This document shows, one piece after another, positions 50,164 to 59,487 of a DNA stretch of 64,000 nucleotides. Positions within the stretch are counted from its first letter, which is position 1, and each line of letters starts with the position of its first letter. The position numbers and the translations under genes were made by a program. The notes under the pieces are model-generated. The model was not told the origin of the DNA and searched no databases. It worked only from the letters and a program-made list of their open reading frames with translations. The DNA comes from ZC4RG20 sp963782445 (GTDB lineage: Bacteria; Pseudomonadota; Gammaproteobacteria; Steroidobacterales; Rariloculaceae): positions 2,170,001-2,234,000 of the forward strand of contig CAWAJM010000001.1 in NCBI GenBank assembly GCA_963782445.1, written 5' to 3'.

Positions 50164-51922
50164 ATGCCGCCCAAAGACTTTCCCGCGGCCCCTCTCGAGC
50201 CCGCGCCCGGCTTTCGCGCGTTGGGACTGCCGGCGGCGCTGCTGGCGAGCCTGGACGAAGTGGGTTACGAGACGCCCTCCCCCATTCAAGCGCAAGCCAT
50301 TCCGCATCTCCTGCAGGGCCTGGATCTGCTAGGCCACGCGCCCACGGGCACCGGCAAAACGGCCGCTTTCGCCCTCCCCTTGCTCGCACGCATCGAGCTC
50401 GAAAGCAAACGCACCCAGGTCATGACGCTGGCGCCCACGCGCGAGCTCGCGATTCAGGTGGCCGAGGCCTTTCAGCGCTATGCCTCGCACCTGCCGGGAT
50501 TCCACGTGTTGCCTATCTACGGCGGCCAGGACTACGCGACGCAGATCCGCCAACTCAAGCGCGGTGCCCATGTCGTGGTCGGCACGCCCGGCCGCGTCAT
50601 GGACCACATGCGCAAAGGCACACTGAAGCTCGACGGACTCCAGGCGCTCGTACTCGACGAAGCCGATGAGATGCTGCGTATGGGCTTCATAGAGGAGGTG
50701 GAGTGGATCCTCGAGCAGACGCCGGAGCGGCGGCAAATGGCGCTGTTCTCCGCCACGATGCCGAAGGAAGTCGCCCGCATTGCGCGGCGGCACCTCCACG
50801 ATCCCCAGAACATCAAGATCGAAGCGCGCACTGCTACGGCCGAGACCGTCCACCAACGTTATTGGCTCGTCAGCGGCGTGCACAAGCTCGACGCGCTCAC
50901 GCGCATCCTCGAAGCCGAGACGTTCGAGGGCGTGCTGATCTTCGTTCGCACCAAGACCGCCACGGCAGAGCTCGCGGACCGCCTGCAGGCGCGTGGCTAT
51001 GCGGCGGCCGCACTCAACGGGGACATGCCGCAAAAGCAGCGCGAGCAGATGATCGAGCGGCTCAAGCGGGGCTCGCTGGACCTGCTCGTTGCCACCGACG
51101 TGGCCGCGCGCGGCCTGGACGTTCGAGCGGATCAGCCACGTCGTCAACTACGACATTCCTTACGACGCGGAGGCTTACATCCACCGTATCGGCCGCACCG
51201 GCCGTGCGGGCCGCAACGGCGAAGCCATCCTGTTCGTCGCGCCGCGCGAACGGCGAATGCTCGGCGCTATCGAGAGGGCGACGCGGAAAAAGATCGCGCC
51301 TTTGACGCTGCCCTCGACCGAGACGGTGAATAATCGGCGCATCGCGGGCTTCAAGCAGAAGATCACCGATACGCTGGCCGCGGGCGACCTGCACTTCATG
51401 CAAAGTCTGATCGAGCAATATCAGCAAGAGCACGATGTGCCCGCGCTCGAGGTCGCTGCGGCCTTGGCCAAGCTCGCGGTCGGCGACCAACCTCTATTGC
51501 TCAAACCGGATGACGCGCCGCCCCGACGCTCCGCCAGCGAGGTCGGGGCGCACACAACCAAGCGAGCCGCACGCGGCCAGCGGCAGCGGCCCCCTGCCGC
51601 CGCGTTGGAACGGTATCGTATCGAAGTCGGCCGCGCGCATGGCGTTCAGCCGGGCCATATCGTGGGCGCGATCGCCAACGAGGCGGGGTTGGAGGGCCGC
51701 CACATCGGCCATATCGAAATACACGACGACTTCAGCCATGTCGATCTGCCGGCCGGCATGCCGCCCGAGGTGTTCGAGGATCTGAAGAAGGTCTGGGTGT
51801 GCGGCCGGCCGCTGGCCATCTCGCGCTCCGCCCAAGGCGGGCCGCCGAAGCCGCGGGGAGCCAAAGGCAAGGCGTCTCGCGCCCGCGGCCCGGCCAGATC
51901 CCCCGCCCGAGGACGGAATTGA
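50164..51922 (+). CDS. DEAD-box RNA helicase (DeaD/CsdA-like); +1-nt frameshift
   Basis: ATG 50164 lies just after ybiT. The first part has Q motif and motif I (APTGTGKTAAFALPLL), Ia (APTRELAIQV), GTPGR, II (LVLDEADEML) and III (FSATMPKE). The ATDVAARGLD segment of motif V is followed by frame loss. The shifted frame continues ERISHVVNYDIPYDAEAYIH, then RIGRTGRAGRNGEA (motif VI) and a C-terminal DbpA-type RNA-binding domain (YRIEVGRAHGVQPGHIVGAI, HVDLPAGMPPEVFEDL) to 51922. Removing one base at 51118-51128 restores RGLDVERISH and a 585-residue protein. As read, the helicase would lack motif VI and be inactive. Confidence 0.9.
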
Positions 51923-52078
51923 GCCCATATTCAGCACCTTATTGCGCCCCTTGCCGGCACTTTTGCAGCGGGCTTTGACGCACACCTCGTGCAACCCGTC
52001 GATCCGGCCCGGGCCGCCGAGCTCGTCAAGGCTCGACGCCGTCGTCGAACGTCACACTGCACGCAATCTAATTGGCGA

Positions 52079-52858
52079 TTACGCGCCGTCCTTCCAGAAC
52101 GAGTCCTTCAAGTTCGAGTCGAGGTGCAGATAGTCGACGTCGAAGTCACACAGCTCGGCCAACTCCTGCGGTTTGAGCAGCTGCACGCTCATGGCGTCGC
52201 GGCGCAGCAATCGCCGCTTGCGCAACTCGGTCAAGACTCGGCTGACATGAACCGATGACAAACCGAGGGCGTCTCCGATGTCGGTTTGCGTCAGCGGCAG
52301 CACGAACCGATCGCTCGATTCATCGCCGTCTTGGATCAACGATAGTCGCCTGTGCAGCTCCAACACGAGGCTGCCGACTCGTTGAATCGCGCGTTGCCGG
52401 CCGAGGCGGACAATTTGCGCCTGCAACATCCCTTTTTCCTGGGCGTTGCTCCACCACAGCGCCGCGATGACCGAGGGGCACTCGCGAAGCATTTTCCCCA
52501 TCGGTTCCTTTTCGATCCGCCGGTACGTCACCTCGGATATCGAGCGGATACCGTGGTCCGCTCTCGATACGGCTACGGAATCGGGATTCACGATGTCGCC
52601 CGGGACAAGAAAATTGAGAATCTGCCGCTTGTTATCGCGGGTCGCTCGATAACGGCAAGCCCAACCGCGCTGAAGGACGATAAAGGAATCGTTGCGTGTG
52701 CCGCGCTCGAGAATGTCTTCTTGCCTGTTCAGACGAATTTCTCGATGTTCGAGCTCGTCCAGTCTTTTGCCATCTCGGACCGAGATCCTATAGTAGCGTT
52801 CCAATCGGCGTCGTAGCGGTGTCGGGGAGCTTCCCCTCAGGGGCGTAGCGCTGGACAT
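52079..52858 (-). CDS. Crp/Fnr-family transcriptional regulator
   Basis: The 259-residue protein starts at ATG 52858. The cyclic-nucleotide-binding-type beta roll (~40-135; DILERGTRNDSFIVLQRGWA, NFLVPGDIVNPDSVAVS) is followed by the dimerisation helix and a winged HTH with LTQTDIGDALGLSSVHVSRV (~185-205). No Cys cluster for an Fe-S centre is seen at the N-terminus, so it is not a classical oxygen-sensing Fnr. The effector ligand is unknown. It is convergent with the helicase gene; the 156-bp gap between them holds nothing recognised. Confidence 0.9.
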   Translation of the reverse strand: MSSATPLRGSSPTPLRRRLERYYRISVRDGKRLDELEHREIRLNRQEDILERGTRNDSFIVLQRGWACRYRATRDNKRQILNFLVPGDIVNPDSVAVSRADHGIRSISEVTYRRIEKEPMGKMLRECPSVIAALWWSNAQEKGMLQAQIVRLGRQRAIQRVGSLVLELHRRLSLIQDGDESSDRFVLPLTQTDIGDALGLSSVHVSRVLTELRKRRLLRRDAMSVQLLKPQELAELCDFDVDYLHLDSNLKDSFWKDGA

Positions 52859-53101
52859 GCATTACCTCGCATCGAACGTACCGCTCACCCGTGCAACAAG
52901 CGTGCCTCGCTTTCTTCGGAGCGCGAAAGCTCCCCGCATCCACAAATCTTGCGACAATGGTGGATTGACCACGCATCTACCGGAGAGAGTTTGAAGGATC
53001 GCGCCCCGCGCATCGCAGCCGAAGTCGCCTTCCGTATCGAGAAGCGCGACCGCACGGGAGAGCGTCCATGGGCCGTTTCACCAAAGGCGGGGCTTCGAGC
53101 G

Positions 53102-54781
53102 CTATATATGTCCGACGAGCCGATTCCTGACTGCTGTTTTGGATCTTGTCACCGCAGGTTTCGTCGTTGTAAGTAGCGGCTTCTTCGGTTCACTAGAGCG
53201 AAGCGGAAAGTGATCGAATTCGCGGACTTTGTCCCAGCGAAACTGGAAATAGTGCGCAGGCGGCGAACCGGACAATAAGGAGGGCCCGTACATAGCCTCG
53301 GCCGATGTTCTTGCGTAGCCCATCGCCGAGAGAATCGTAGCGAATATCTGCGGGTGGCTGGCTCGATCCTCGAGCTTCGCCGCAGCAGCCGAGGCTTGCT
53401 CGGCGAGCCGCGAGTTCCCGGAGATCAGGAGCAGCGGTACGCTGAACTCTTGCGCGATAGGGTGCGCATTACAGTGGGGCGATGCTCCATCGAAGCGCTC
53501 TCCGTGGTCGGACGTATAAATGATGAGCGCATCGCCAAGGGGCACGCCCTCGAGCATCGTATCCATGAATCCGCGGGTCGAATAACGCACGGCAAACGAA
53601 TGGGCCTGCTCGGCGTTTCGGGGTTTCGGGAAGCGATCCGCCGGGTATCCGTTCGAGTAGGGAAAGTGAGCGCCGCGCTTATTTACATATACGAATCGCT
53701 TGCCCGGTTCCCGGAGGAGCTCGTTCAGCCGTTTCGCAATGGCCTGATCGGTGTCCTTGCCGGCCGTCACCCCGATGTAGTGGTCGATCAGCGCGGCCTC
53801 CTTGTTCGTCATGAAATTCTGGTATGAACCCGAACGTTGTCCGTCGAGCAGCCAGGTTTCGTAGCCCGCCTTGCGTGCATAAGCCCAGATAGTGGGAGTC
53901 CGGGGTTTCTCGAGCGGGCGTATGTGCGCGACACGAATCCCCCAGCGCAAGAGACTGTTGGAAACAGCTGAGCAGTTCCCGGACGATGCGGCCTCGCCGT
54001 AATCCACGCCCTTCCACCGTCTCCATTCGTCACGCAGCTCCGTCACATAGGCGTGATAGTTGACGCTCTCATCGACCACGAGAACGATCTTGGAGATGTC
54101 GGTCCGGCGCACCGGCTGCATGTCCGCGGGCGGCAAGTCGGGAGCGCTCTGCAACATCAGCCGGGTATCCAACACAAACAAGTTGCTTTCGACTGGAAGA
54201 AACGCCCCGAAGTAGTGATCGGTGAGGAACACGCTGAGACAATACACCGAAGACGCGCAGCTTCCCCAGATCAGCGGCCGCATCCGTGTGCGAAATCGTC
54301 CGCGGGCCAGGCGCGTCACGCACAAGGCGGGCGCCGTCAATGCGCAGGAGAGAAGCAGATATTCGGCGAACGTGAACCGGAATGCGCTCGCAGCATCCGA
54401 AGCCTCCCCTCTTTCCGACACGAGCCATTCAACCGTTTGCTCATTCACGACCCGCAGATCGAGCAGATGCCGGGCAAGGCCGTTTGTCGTAACGATCGCC
54501 ACCACAACCAGAACGACGGGGAGCAAGAAAATCCGGTTCAGCGACATCAAAGCTATGCCGAAGCTGATGCCGCTCAATGTGAACAGCAGCGTGTAAAACA
54601 GGGCTTGCGCCGGAGGATGGGCGCGCCACAGGACTTCAACGTGGGGAAAGAACGTTGTCGCGTTCAGTAGGAAATAGCTGCAGAGCATGGCTACCGTCCA
54701 GAGCGCAGCCCAGGTCGACGCGCGGCGATACCGTGACACGCTTGTTCGACGAATGCCGACGGTTTCGCGTAGGCCGCTCAT
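53102..54781 (-). CDS. Membrane sulfatase-fold protein, phosphoethanolamine-transferase-like
   Basis: The 559-residue protein starts at ATG 54781 with a GGGGGAGAA ribosome-binding site. Roughly five membrane helices fill residues ~25-200 (WAALWTVAMLCSYFLLNATT, ALFYTLLFTLSGISFGIALM, FLLPVVLVVVAIVTTNGLA). The periplasmic alkaline-phosphatase superfamily domain (~230-520) has KIVLVVDESVNYHAY, the nucleophile-region SSGNCSAVSN, LLDGQRSGSYQNF and the metal motif YTSDHGERFDGASPHCNAHP. EptA-type enzymes use Thr as nucleophile; here a Ser or Cys in NCSA is likely. The acceptor (lipid A, glycan or other) is unknown. Confidence 0.82.
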   Translation of the reverse strand: MSGLRETVGIRRTSVSRYRRASTWAALWTVAMLCSYFLLNATTFFPHVEVLWRAHPPAQALFYTLLFTLSGISFGIALMSLNRIFLLPVVLVVVAIVTTNGLARHLLDLRVVNEQTVEWLVSERGEASDAASAFRFTFAEYLLLSCALTAPALCVTRLARGRFRTRMRPLIWGSCASSVYCLSVFLTDHYFGAFLPVESNLFVLDTRLMLQSAPDLPPADMQPVRRTDISKIVLVVDESVNYHAYVTELRDEWRRWKGVDYGEAASSGNCSAVSNSLLRWGIRVAHIRPLEKPRTPTIWAYARKAGYETWLLDGQRSGSYQNFMTNKEAALIDHYIGVTAGKDTDQAIAKRLNELLREPGKRFVYVNKRGAHFPYSNGYPADRFPKPRNAEQAHSFAVRYSTRGFMDTMLEGVPLGDALIIYTSDHGERFDGASPHCNAHPIAQEFSVPLLLISGNSRLAEQASAAAAKLEDRASHPQIFATILSAMGYARTSAEAMYGPSLLSGSPPAHYFQFRWDKVREFDHFPLRSSEPKKPLLTTTKPAVTRSKTAVRNRLVGHI

Positions 54782-55106
54782 AAGAGTTCTCCCCCCGTCG
54801 CGTTTGACCCGCTTAAACCGTGCCAGGACGGTGAAATCGCTCCAATAGGGGACAATGCCTGGTTGTCCCAACCTCCAAATGCCGGAGCATCGCCCTAGGT
54901 CCAGCTGATTGCCGCCTTAGCGAGGGCGCTCCGCATCACCAAGCCCCTCTTTGGATAGGCCGGGGACGACCGTCGCGCGCCCCTGCAGGGACGTGCCTGA
55001 GGTTGGTTGCACCGCGCGCGTCATTGGTGCCCAAATTCGTCGCGCACCTTACCGCGGAACGCTGCGGCAACTATTCGAACTCGCTATCGTGGAGCCGCCT
55101 CGGCCA
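54782..55106. other. Intergenic region without recognised features
   Basis: This 325-bp stretch separates the sulfatase-fold gene from the convergent-side end of the MDR oxidoreductase gene. The part nearest 54781 must carry the promoter of the minus-strand sulfatase-fold gene. No hairpin, RNA or protein-like frame was recognised. Confidence 0.4.
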
Positions 55107-56132
55107 TCACTTTTGCTCGGCACTCTCTGCATCCACCAGCAGGATGATTTTTCCTTCGGCATGTCCGGCCTTGCTGTACGCCTGTGCCTCCGATGCCCGA
55201 GCCAACGGGAATGCCTTGTCGATGTGCACGTCGAGTTTGCCGGCGGCCGCCAGCGACGCAACCTCCTCGTACACTCGGCGGGCGACGTCCGCGGCACTGC
55301 GGTAAGGCGGACAGATCAAGCCCGCTGCCGTGCACTGAGCCTCCAGGCCGTGCGCTCCGGTGCTGAGATATCTGCCGCCCTTGGACAGCGTACCCATCGC
55401 GCGTATGGCAGTCTGTCCGCCGACTGTGTCGAGGACTGCGTCCACGTGCCCGGCCTGCGTTTCGAACTTGACTTTCGTGTAGTCGATCACCTGATTGACA
55501 CCGATGGAACGCAGATACGCATTGTGTCGCGCCGACGCAGTTCCGATCACATATGCGCCCCTAGCCTTGGCTGCCTGCGCGGCGGCGCTGCCGACGCCTC
55601 CCGCGACGCCCGTTATCAGCACACGTTGCCCTTTGGCCACGTCCATGACGTCCACAGCACGGACACCGGTTACGGTGGCAATGCCGAGGCCAGCGGCCTG
55701 GGCATACGTCATATTCGCGGGCTTGAGCATTACGTTTCCAACGGATGCCACTGCGTACTCGGAATAAGCGCCGTTGAATAGGCGGGAACGACGAACAACG
55801 ATTGCGAATACGGGATCGCCGGCGCGAAAGCCGGTCACGCCCTCGCCCACCGCTTCGATGACCCCAGCAACGTCACCGCCCGGAATACGGTCTTCGGACG
55901 GCGCACCGGATTTCCAGTCGGCCGGATTCACGGCGGCCGCATATATCCGGATCAACACCTGCTTGGCGCCGGGCATCGGGACCGGCACGGTCTGTAGCTG
56001 TAGTGTTTCGCTGTCGGCGTGTTGGACGATGGCTTGCTGCTCCGTGGGGACGGCGGCGTGAGCGCCCCCCAGACAGACGGCGAACAATGCGCCCATCACA
56101 AAACGTAGCGACAGCAATAAGCGTGCATTCAT
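55107..56132 (-). CDS. MDR-family zinc-independent oxidoreductase with a signal peptide
   Basis: The 341-residue protein starts at ATG 56132. Residues 1-27 look like a signal peptide (FVMGALFAVCLGGAHAAV). The quinone-oxidoreductase/GroES-like N-terminal half (VLIRIYAAAVNPADWKSGAP, IPGGDVAGVIEAVGEGVTGF) is followed by a Rossmann fold with ITGVAGGVGSAAAQAAKARG and LDTVGGQTAIRAMGTLSKGG. No structural zinc Cys cluster is present. NADPH-dependent enzymes are normally cytosolic, so the export signal is unusual. It lies 87 bp downstream of the MmgE/PrpD gene on the same strand and is probably co-transcribed. Confidence 0.88.
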   Translation of the reverse strand: MNARLLLSLRFVMGALFAVCLGGAHAAVPTEQQAIVQHADSETLQLQTVPVPMPGAKQVLIRIYAAAVNPADWKSGAPSEDRIPGGDVAGVIEAVGEGVTGFRAGDPVFAIVVRRSRLFNGAYSEYAVASVGNVMLKPANMTYAQAAGLGIATVTGVRAVDVMDVAKGQRVLITGVAGGVGSAAAQAAKARGAYVIGTASARHNAYLRSIGVNQVIDYTKVKFETQAGHVDAVLDTVGGQTAIRAMGTLSKGGRYLSTGAHGLEAQCTAAGLICPPYRSAADVARRVYEEVASLAAAGKLDVHIDKAFPLARASEAQAYSKAGHAEGKIILLVDAESAEQK

Positions 56133-56219
56133 AACACCACCTTCGTGATACTGCGCCGTCGGTTCGCAAGCTCGGAACGGCGCGGACAGACTCCTGGCCT
56201 GCTCGGCTTGGGCTTGGGC

Positions 56220-57674
56220 TTAGGCCTGCGCGGCAACGGCCACGGCGCCGGCGTCCGGCTGACGTTGCAGGTCCCAGCACATCTGCACCAACGCTCGTGC
56301 CCGATTCGAGGGCAGCACGCCGTCGGCAAGATCGGTGAACTTGTCTTCGAGCGCCGCATCGCTGAGCGGCTTTTCCAAGCTGCCGATGGCATTTTGGATG
56401 TGGAGGACCAGTTGCCTGCCGTCCTTCAAACGAATCGTCAAATCCGACTGCTGAGGTTTCACAGCAGGGTCCGTGCGCACGCTGACTCGCTTGCGCAGGG
56501 CGATCACCGTCGGGTCACGCACAACGGCATCCTGAAACTGCCTTGGACCGGCCGCACCATAGATCAGCGCAACAGCGATGCAGTGATAAATGCTGAACTT
56601 GCCTTCCAGTCCCGTTCGCGGCTCGGTCTTGCCGGTCAGGGACAATACCAGCGGATTCGCGTGGAGCTCGACGGCCGCGATCTGCTCCGGACGCAGGTTG
56701 TATTTCTTTCGCAGCTGAATCGCGGCGTCAATGCCAGGATGAGTCACGATCCCACAGGCGAATGGCTTGTAGGTATTCAGCGCGGCCTCGTAATGCGTGC
56801 CGAGGCCCTTGGTGATTTCTTCCCACCTGACTTTCCGGGAAGTGGCCTGCACGAAACCGTCCTTGCCTTCGAGCGCGGCGTCGTTCGAAGTGAAATTCTG
56901 CTCGGCGAGGAGCGCAGCGGTCAGTCCGTTCTGCGCGGCACGACCGGGATGAAAGCTCTTCGTCATCGACCCGAACTGGACTTTGAGCCCTACCGGCTGG
57001 GAGGCCGCGATCCCAATTGCCCAGATCATCTGCTGCTCGGTCAGTTTGAGCAGTTTGCCGGCTGCAACGGCGCTGCCGAATACGCCGCACGATCCCGTGA
57101 TATGCCAACCCAAATCGTAGTGACTCGGGTAAATCGCATTCCCGATGCGGCACTCGACCTCGATGCCCAGTATCAGTGCGTGGAGAAAATCCTTTCCGCC
57201 GATCGGTCTGTGCTGGGCAAGCGCGAGAATAGCGGGCGCGACCGGGCCCGCGGGATGGATGATGGTTTTCAGATGCGTGTCGTCGTAGTCCAGAACGTGA
57301 GAGCTGATGCCGTTGATTAGGGCCGCGTTTAGAACATCGAACCGCTCGCGACGTCCGAGAATGCTTGCTTCGGGGCGGCCGGCGAACGGCGCGAGCGCCG
57401 CAATTGCCTTGACGACAGTCTCGTTCCTGGAACCGCCGACTGCCACGCCCATCCAATTGACGAATGTGCGCACACCTTCGTGGCGAACGTTCAGGGGCAG
57501 ATGTTCGTAACGGGATGAGCCGACATATTGCGCGATCGTCTTCGTGACATGGGGAGGCGGCGCGAGCGGCAGATCATTCCGTGTGTCCGCGCAGTCCCCA
57601 ACCGGGTCAGCGCGAAGCGCGGGCGATGCTAGAAGCGCGGCACTGGACAGCAACATGCGCCGATCGATATTCAT
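56220..57674 (-). CDS. MmgE/PrpD family protein with Tat-like signal
   Basis: The 484-residue protein starts at ATG 57674 (MNIDRRMLLSSAALLASPAL), a twin-arginine-like signal. The MmgE/PrpD fold is clear: VNWMGVAVGGSRNETVVKAI, ALINGISSHVLDYDDTHLKT (with the conserved DYDDTH), HPAGPVAPAILALA, GWHITGSCGVFGSAVAAGKL and FGSMTKSFHPGRAAQNG. Family members are dehydratases or isomerases such as 2-methylcitrate dehydratase and cis-aconitate decarboxylase. The substrate is not predictable. Export is unusual for the family, as it is for its downstream partner. Confidence 0.9.
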   Translation of the reverse strand: MNIDRRMLLSSAALLASPALRADPVGDCADTRNDLPLAPPPHVTKTIAQYVGSSRYEHLPLNVRHEGVRTFVNWMGVAVGGSRNETVVKAIAALAPFAGRPEASILGRRERFDVLNAALINGISSHVLDYDDTHLKTIIHPAGPVAPAILALAQHRPIGGKDFLHALILGIEVECRIGNAIYPSHYDLGWHITGSCGVFGSAVAAGKLLKLTEQQMIWAIGIAASQPVGLKVQFGSMTKSFHPGRAAQNGLTAALLAEQNFTSNDAALEGKDGFVQATSRKVRWEEITKGLGTHYEAALNTYKPFACGIVTHPGIDAAIQLRKKYNLRPEQIAAVELHANPLVLSLTGKTEPRTGLEGKFSIYHCIAVALIYGAAGPRQFQDAVVRDPTVIALRKRVSVRTDPAVKPQQSDLTIRLKDGRQLVLHIQNAIGSLEKPLSDAALEDKFTDLADGVLPSNRARALVQMCWDLQRQPDAGAVAVAAQA

Positions 57675-57760
57675 GATTGTCCCCCCCGGCGGCCCGAGCA
57701 AACGTGGATATCGCTAGTTGTTGGCTCCCAGTATGAGGCCAGCGCCACTCCGGCGGCAAT

Positions 57761-58080
57761 TCAAACGGCCGCTCTGCTCGCAAACTCGCTACATGGGTCT
57801 GATCGCTTCTCCGCTCGAAGGCTAGTGCCCGCTCCTGCGGGCGATTGGGCCGCAATCGACCCCTGTCTTGCCTCGTTCTGCACCGAAGACCGACCCACCG
57901 CTGCCGGAACTGATTCTGAGTGCAGAACATCGGCCGGCGAGATTCGCGCCGCTCGCAAAGCGGGGATGAGGGCCGCGGCGACCGTTGACGCGCCGAGAGC
58001 GAGGGTCGCGGCAAGAATAAGGTGCGGTCGCCAAGCCTCCGAAAGGAGGCGCGATCGCCGGTATAGCCGAGCACCGGGGC
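57761..58080 (-). pseudogene. C-terminal remnant of an FtsX/MacB-type permease
   Basis: A minus-strand frame encodes RRSRLLSEAWRPHLILAATL, then ALGASTVAAALIPALRAARI and SPADVLHSE. This is the last transmembrane helix and the RAARxxPxxxLRxE terminus typical of FtsX-domain permeases. It continues with a non-family tail to a stop at 57761. No start or upstream permease sequence is visible to the right, so only about 60-80 residues survive. A full-length relative is encoded on the opposite strand at 60851-63338. Confidence 0.65.
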
Positions 58081-58249
58081 ACGGGCCCGGTACGCCGTTG
58101 AAGCAAGTCGCCGCGCTTTAGGGGACGGGTACGGGCGACTGGAGGCTAGGACCGCCCTCAAACAGTTCCCCTAACTAATTGTATTACGGGCCATTATATC
58201 TCGCGCATCTCTTAGGTTACCGCCCAAGTTACCCCCTCCGCGCTCTGCC

Positions 58250-59221
58250 CTAATCGCCGTCGCCCGCCGCACACGACTCATGTGCGATGGCGCCGTTGCC
58301 GTTCGCTCGGCGCGGCGGAGCTCGAGTTCGCGCTTCGACCTCCGCTGACAGGGTGCCTCTGCACTGGGGAAAGCGCCGACAGCCCCAAAAGGGCTGTCCG
58401 GCATTCGGCCCACGCTTCGCCTCCCGGAGCACCATTATGGAGCCGCAGCGTGGACAACACGGATCCAGACTTGGCGGCGGATCGGAGAGAACGTCCGGTA
58501 TCACCGGCTCTCGGCGCGCGCGATCCGCTTCCTTCCGGCGGCGAAGCTGCTTAGCGAAACGCAAAAGACGCTCGCCATCCAGGAGCTCAATACTTGCTTG
58601 CTGAGCAAACTCGACAGCGTCGACTGTAAAACGGCCCGACGTAACGACTGCGCCGCCTTTAACACCCGCCTGTGCAATCACTCCCTTCAGCTCACGAACG
58701 ACCTTGACGCTGACAAGTTGCGCCTGCCAGTGCTTGCACTGCACGAAATATACATCGCTACCGCGGCGAAGTACTAAATCCACTCCGCCATCCGGGCCGG
58801 GGTTCGTCTCGGCCACCTGGAACCCCTGCTTTCGATAAATCTCGGCGACCAGGGTCTCGAACTCGCGCCAAGTCATCGTTGGTGGTTGATGTGTGCCAGC
58901 TACGGTGTTACCAGCTGGGGCCCCAGCGAACGCGTCCATAAGACGAGCTGCCCTCGCCTTCCTGAACCCGGAAAGGGCCATACCGATCAAAAAGGCAATC
59001 GGCACGATGAACTGCCCGAGCCCAGCGCCCGTGACAAGCATCTGCCTGACAATGACCGCTCGCATGTCCCCAGGCCCGCCCGGCGTCGGTACAGCCGAAT
59101 GTGCCGCGAACCGTAGGACTCCGAAGCTGATCGCGGCAAGGACAAGGGACGCCCACCAGGGCAAGGCGGCGGCAATAGAAATGAGATCTTCGATGACGTT
59201 CGTTCTTCGGCGGCGCCCCAT
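58250..59221 (-). CDS. Membrane-anchored Mrr-like restriction endonuclease with topoisomerase zinc finger
   Basis: The 323-residue protein starts at ATG 59221. Two membrane helices (~15-38, ISIAAALPWWASLVLAAISF; ~67-85, GLGQFIVPIAFLIGMALSG) precede a restriction endonuclease-like domain (~115-225): WREFETLVAEIYRKQGFQV, then the PD-(D/E)xK core NPGPDGGVDLVL and VYFVQCKHW, and VVTSGRFTVDAVEFA. A C-terminal zinc ribbon has CCPRCGSIMVLRE and FWGCRRFPQCRG, as in topoisomerase I. This arrangement occurs in proteins of unclear role in DNA quality control or defence. It stands alone next to an IS30 element. Confidence 0.85.
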   Translation of the reverse strand: MGRRRRTNVIEDLISIAAALPWWASLVLAAISFGVLRFAAHSAVPTPGGPGDMRAVIVRQMLVTGAGLGQFIVPIAFLIGMALSGFRKARAARLMDAFAGAPAGNTVAGTHQPPTMTWREFETLVAEIYRKQGFQVAETNPGPDGGVDLVLRRGSDVYFVQCKHWQAQLVSVKVVRELKGVIAQAGVKGGAVVTSGRFTVDAVEFAQQASIELLDGERLLRFAKQLRRRKEADRARREPVIPDVLSDPPPSLDPCCPRCGSIMVLREAKRGPNAGQPFWGCRRFPQCRGTLSAEVEARTRAPPRRANGNGAIAHESCAAGDGD

Positions 59222-59402
59222 AGAGTTTCCTCATCAGCAAACGCGCCGAGTGTGCAAGCCTTCAGCCTCGAAGGGTAGGAAATCCATCAAGATTTCGCCG
59301 GGCCCGGACCCATGAATTGTGCGGCTTTGTCGCTTTGGATGTCCGGTGACAAGCGGCCCGAATCGAACTTCGAATCGCGGGTTCGGTCGTTATAGCAGCG
59401 CG

Positions 59403-59452
59403 GTGAGACACTCCCGAAATCAACGGCGCGCTCAATGGGTCGCTGCAACACC
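59403..59452 (+). repeat. IS30 left inverted end
   Basis: The sequence contains CTCCCGAAATC, GGCGCGCTCAATGGGT and GCAACACC, and is the inverted partner of 60629-60678. It lies 36 bp upstream of the transposase ATG. Confidence 0.65.
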
Positions 59453-59487
59453 ATACTATCCTTTGTCTCGGTAGGAGAGGTGTGCAA

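Noticed and set aside
51118..51128. Programmed ribosomal frameshifting at the shared GACGTTCGAGC motif
   Set aside because: The motif is read as GACGTTCGAGC in this gene but as its reverse complement in tagF and tagJ mRNAs, so no common mRNA signal exists; a DNA-level cause is simpler.
52949..53176. A 75-codon plus-strand frame between the Crp/Fnr and sulfatase-fold genes
   Set aside because: No ribosome-binding site, no domain, and it runs antisense into the 3' end of the sulfatase-fold gene.
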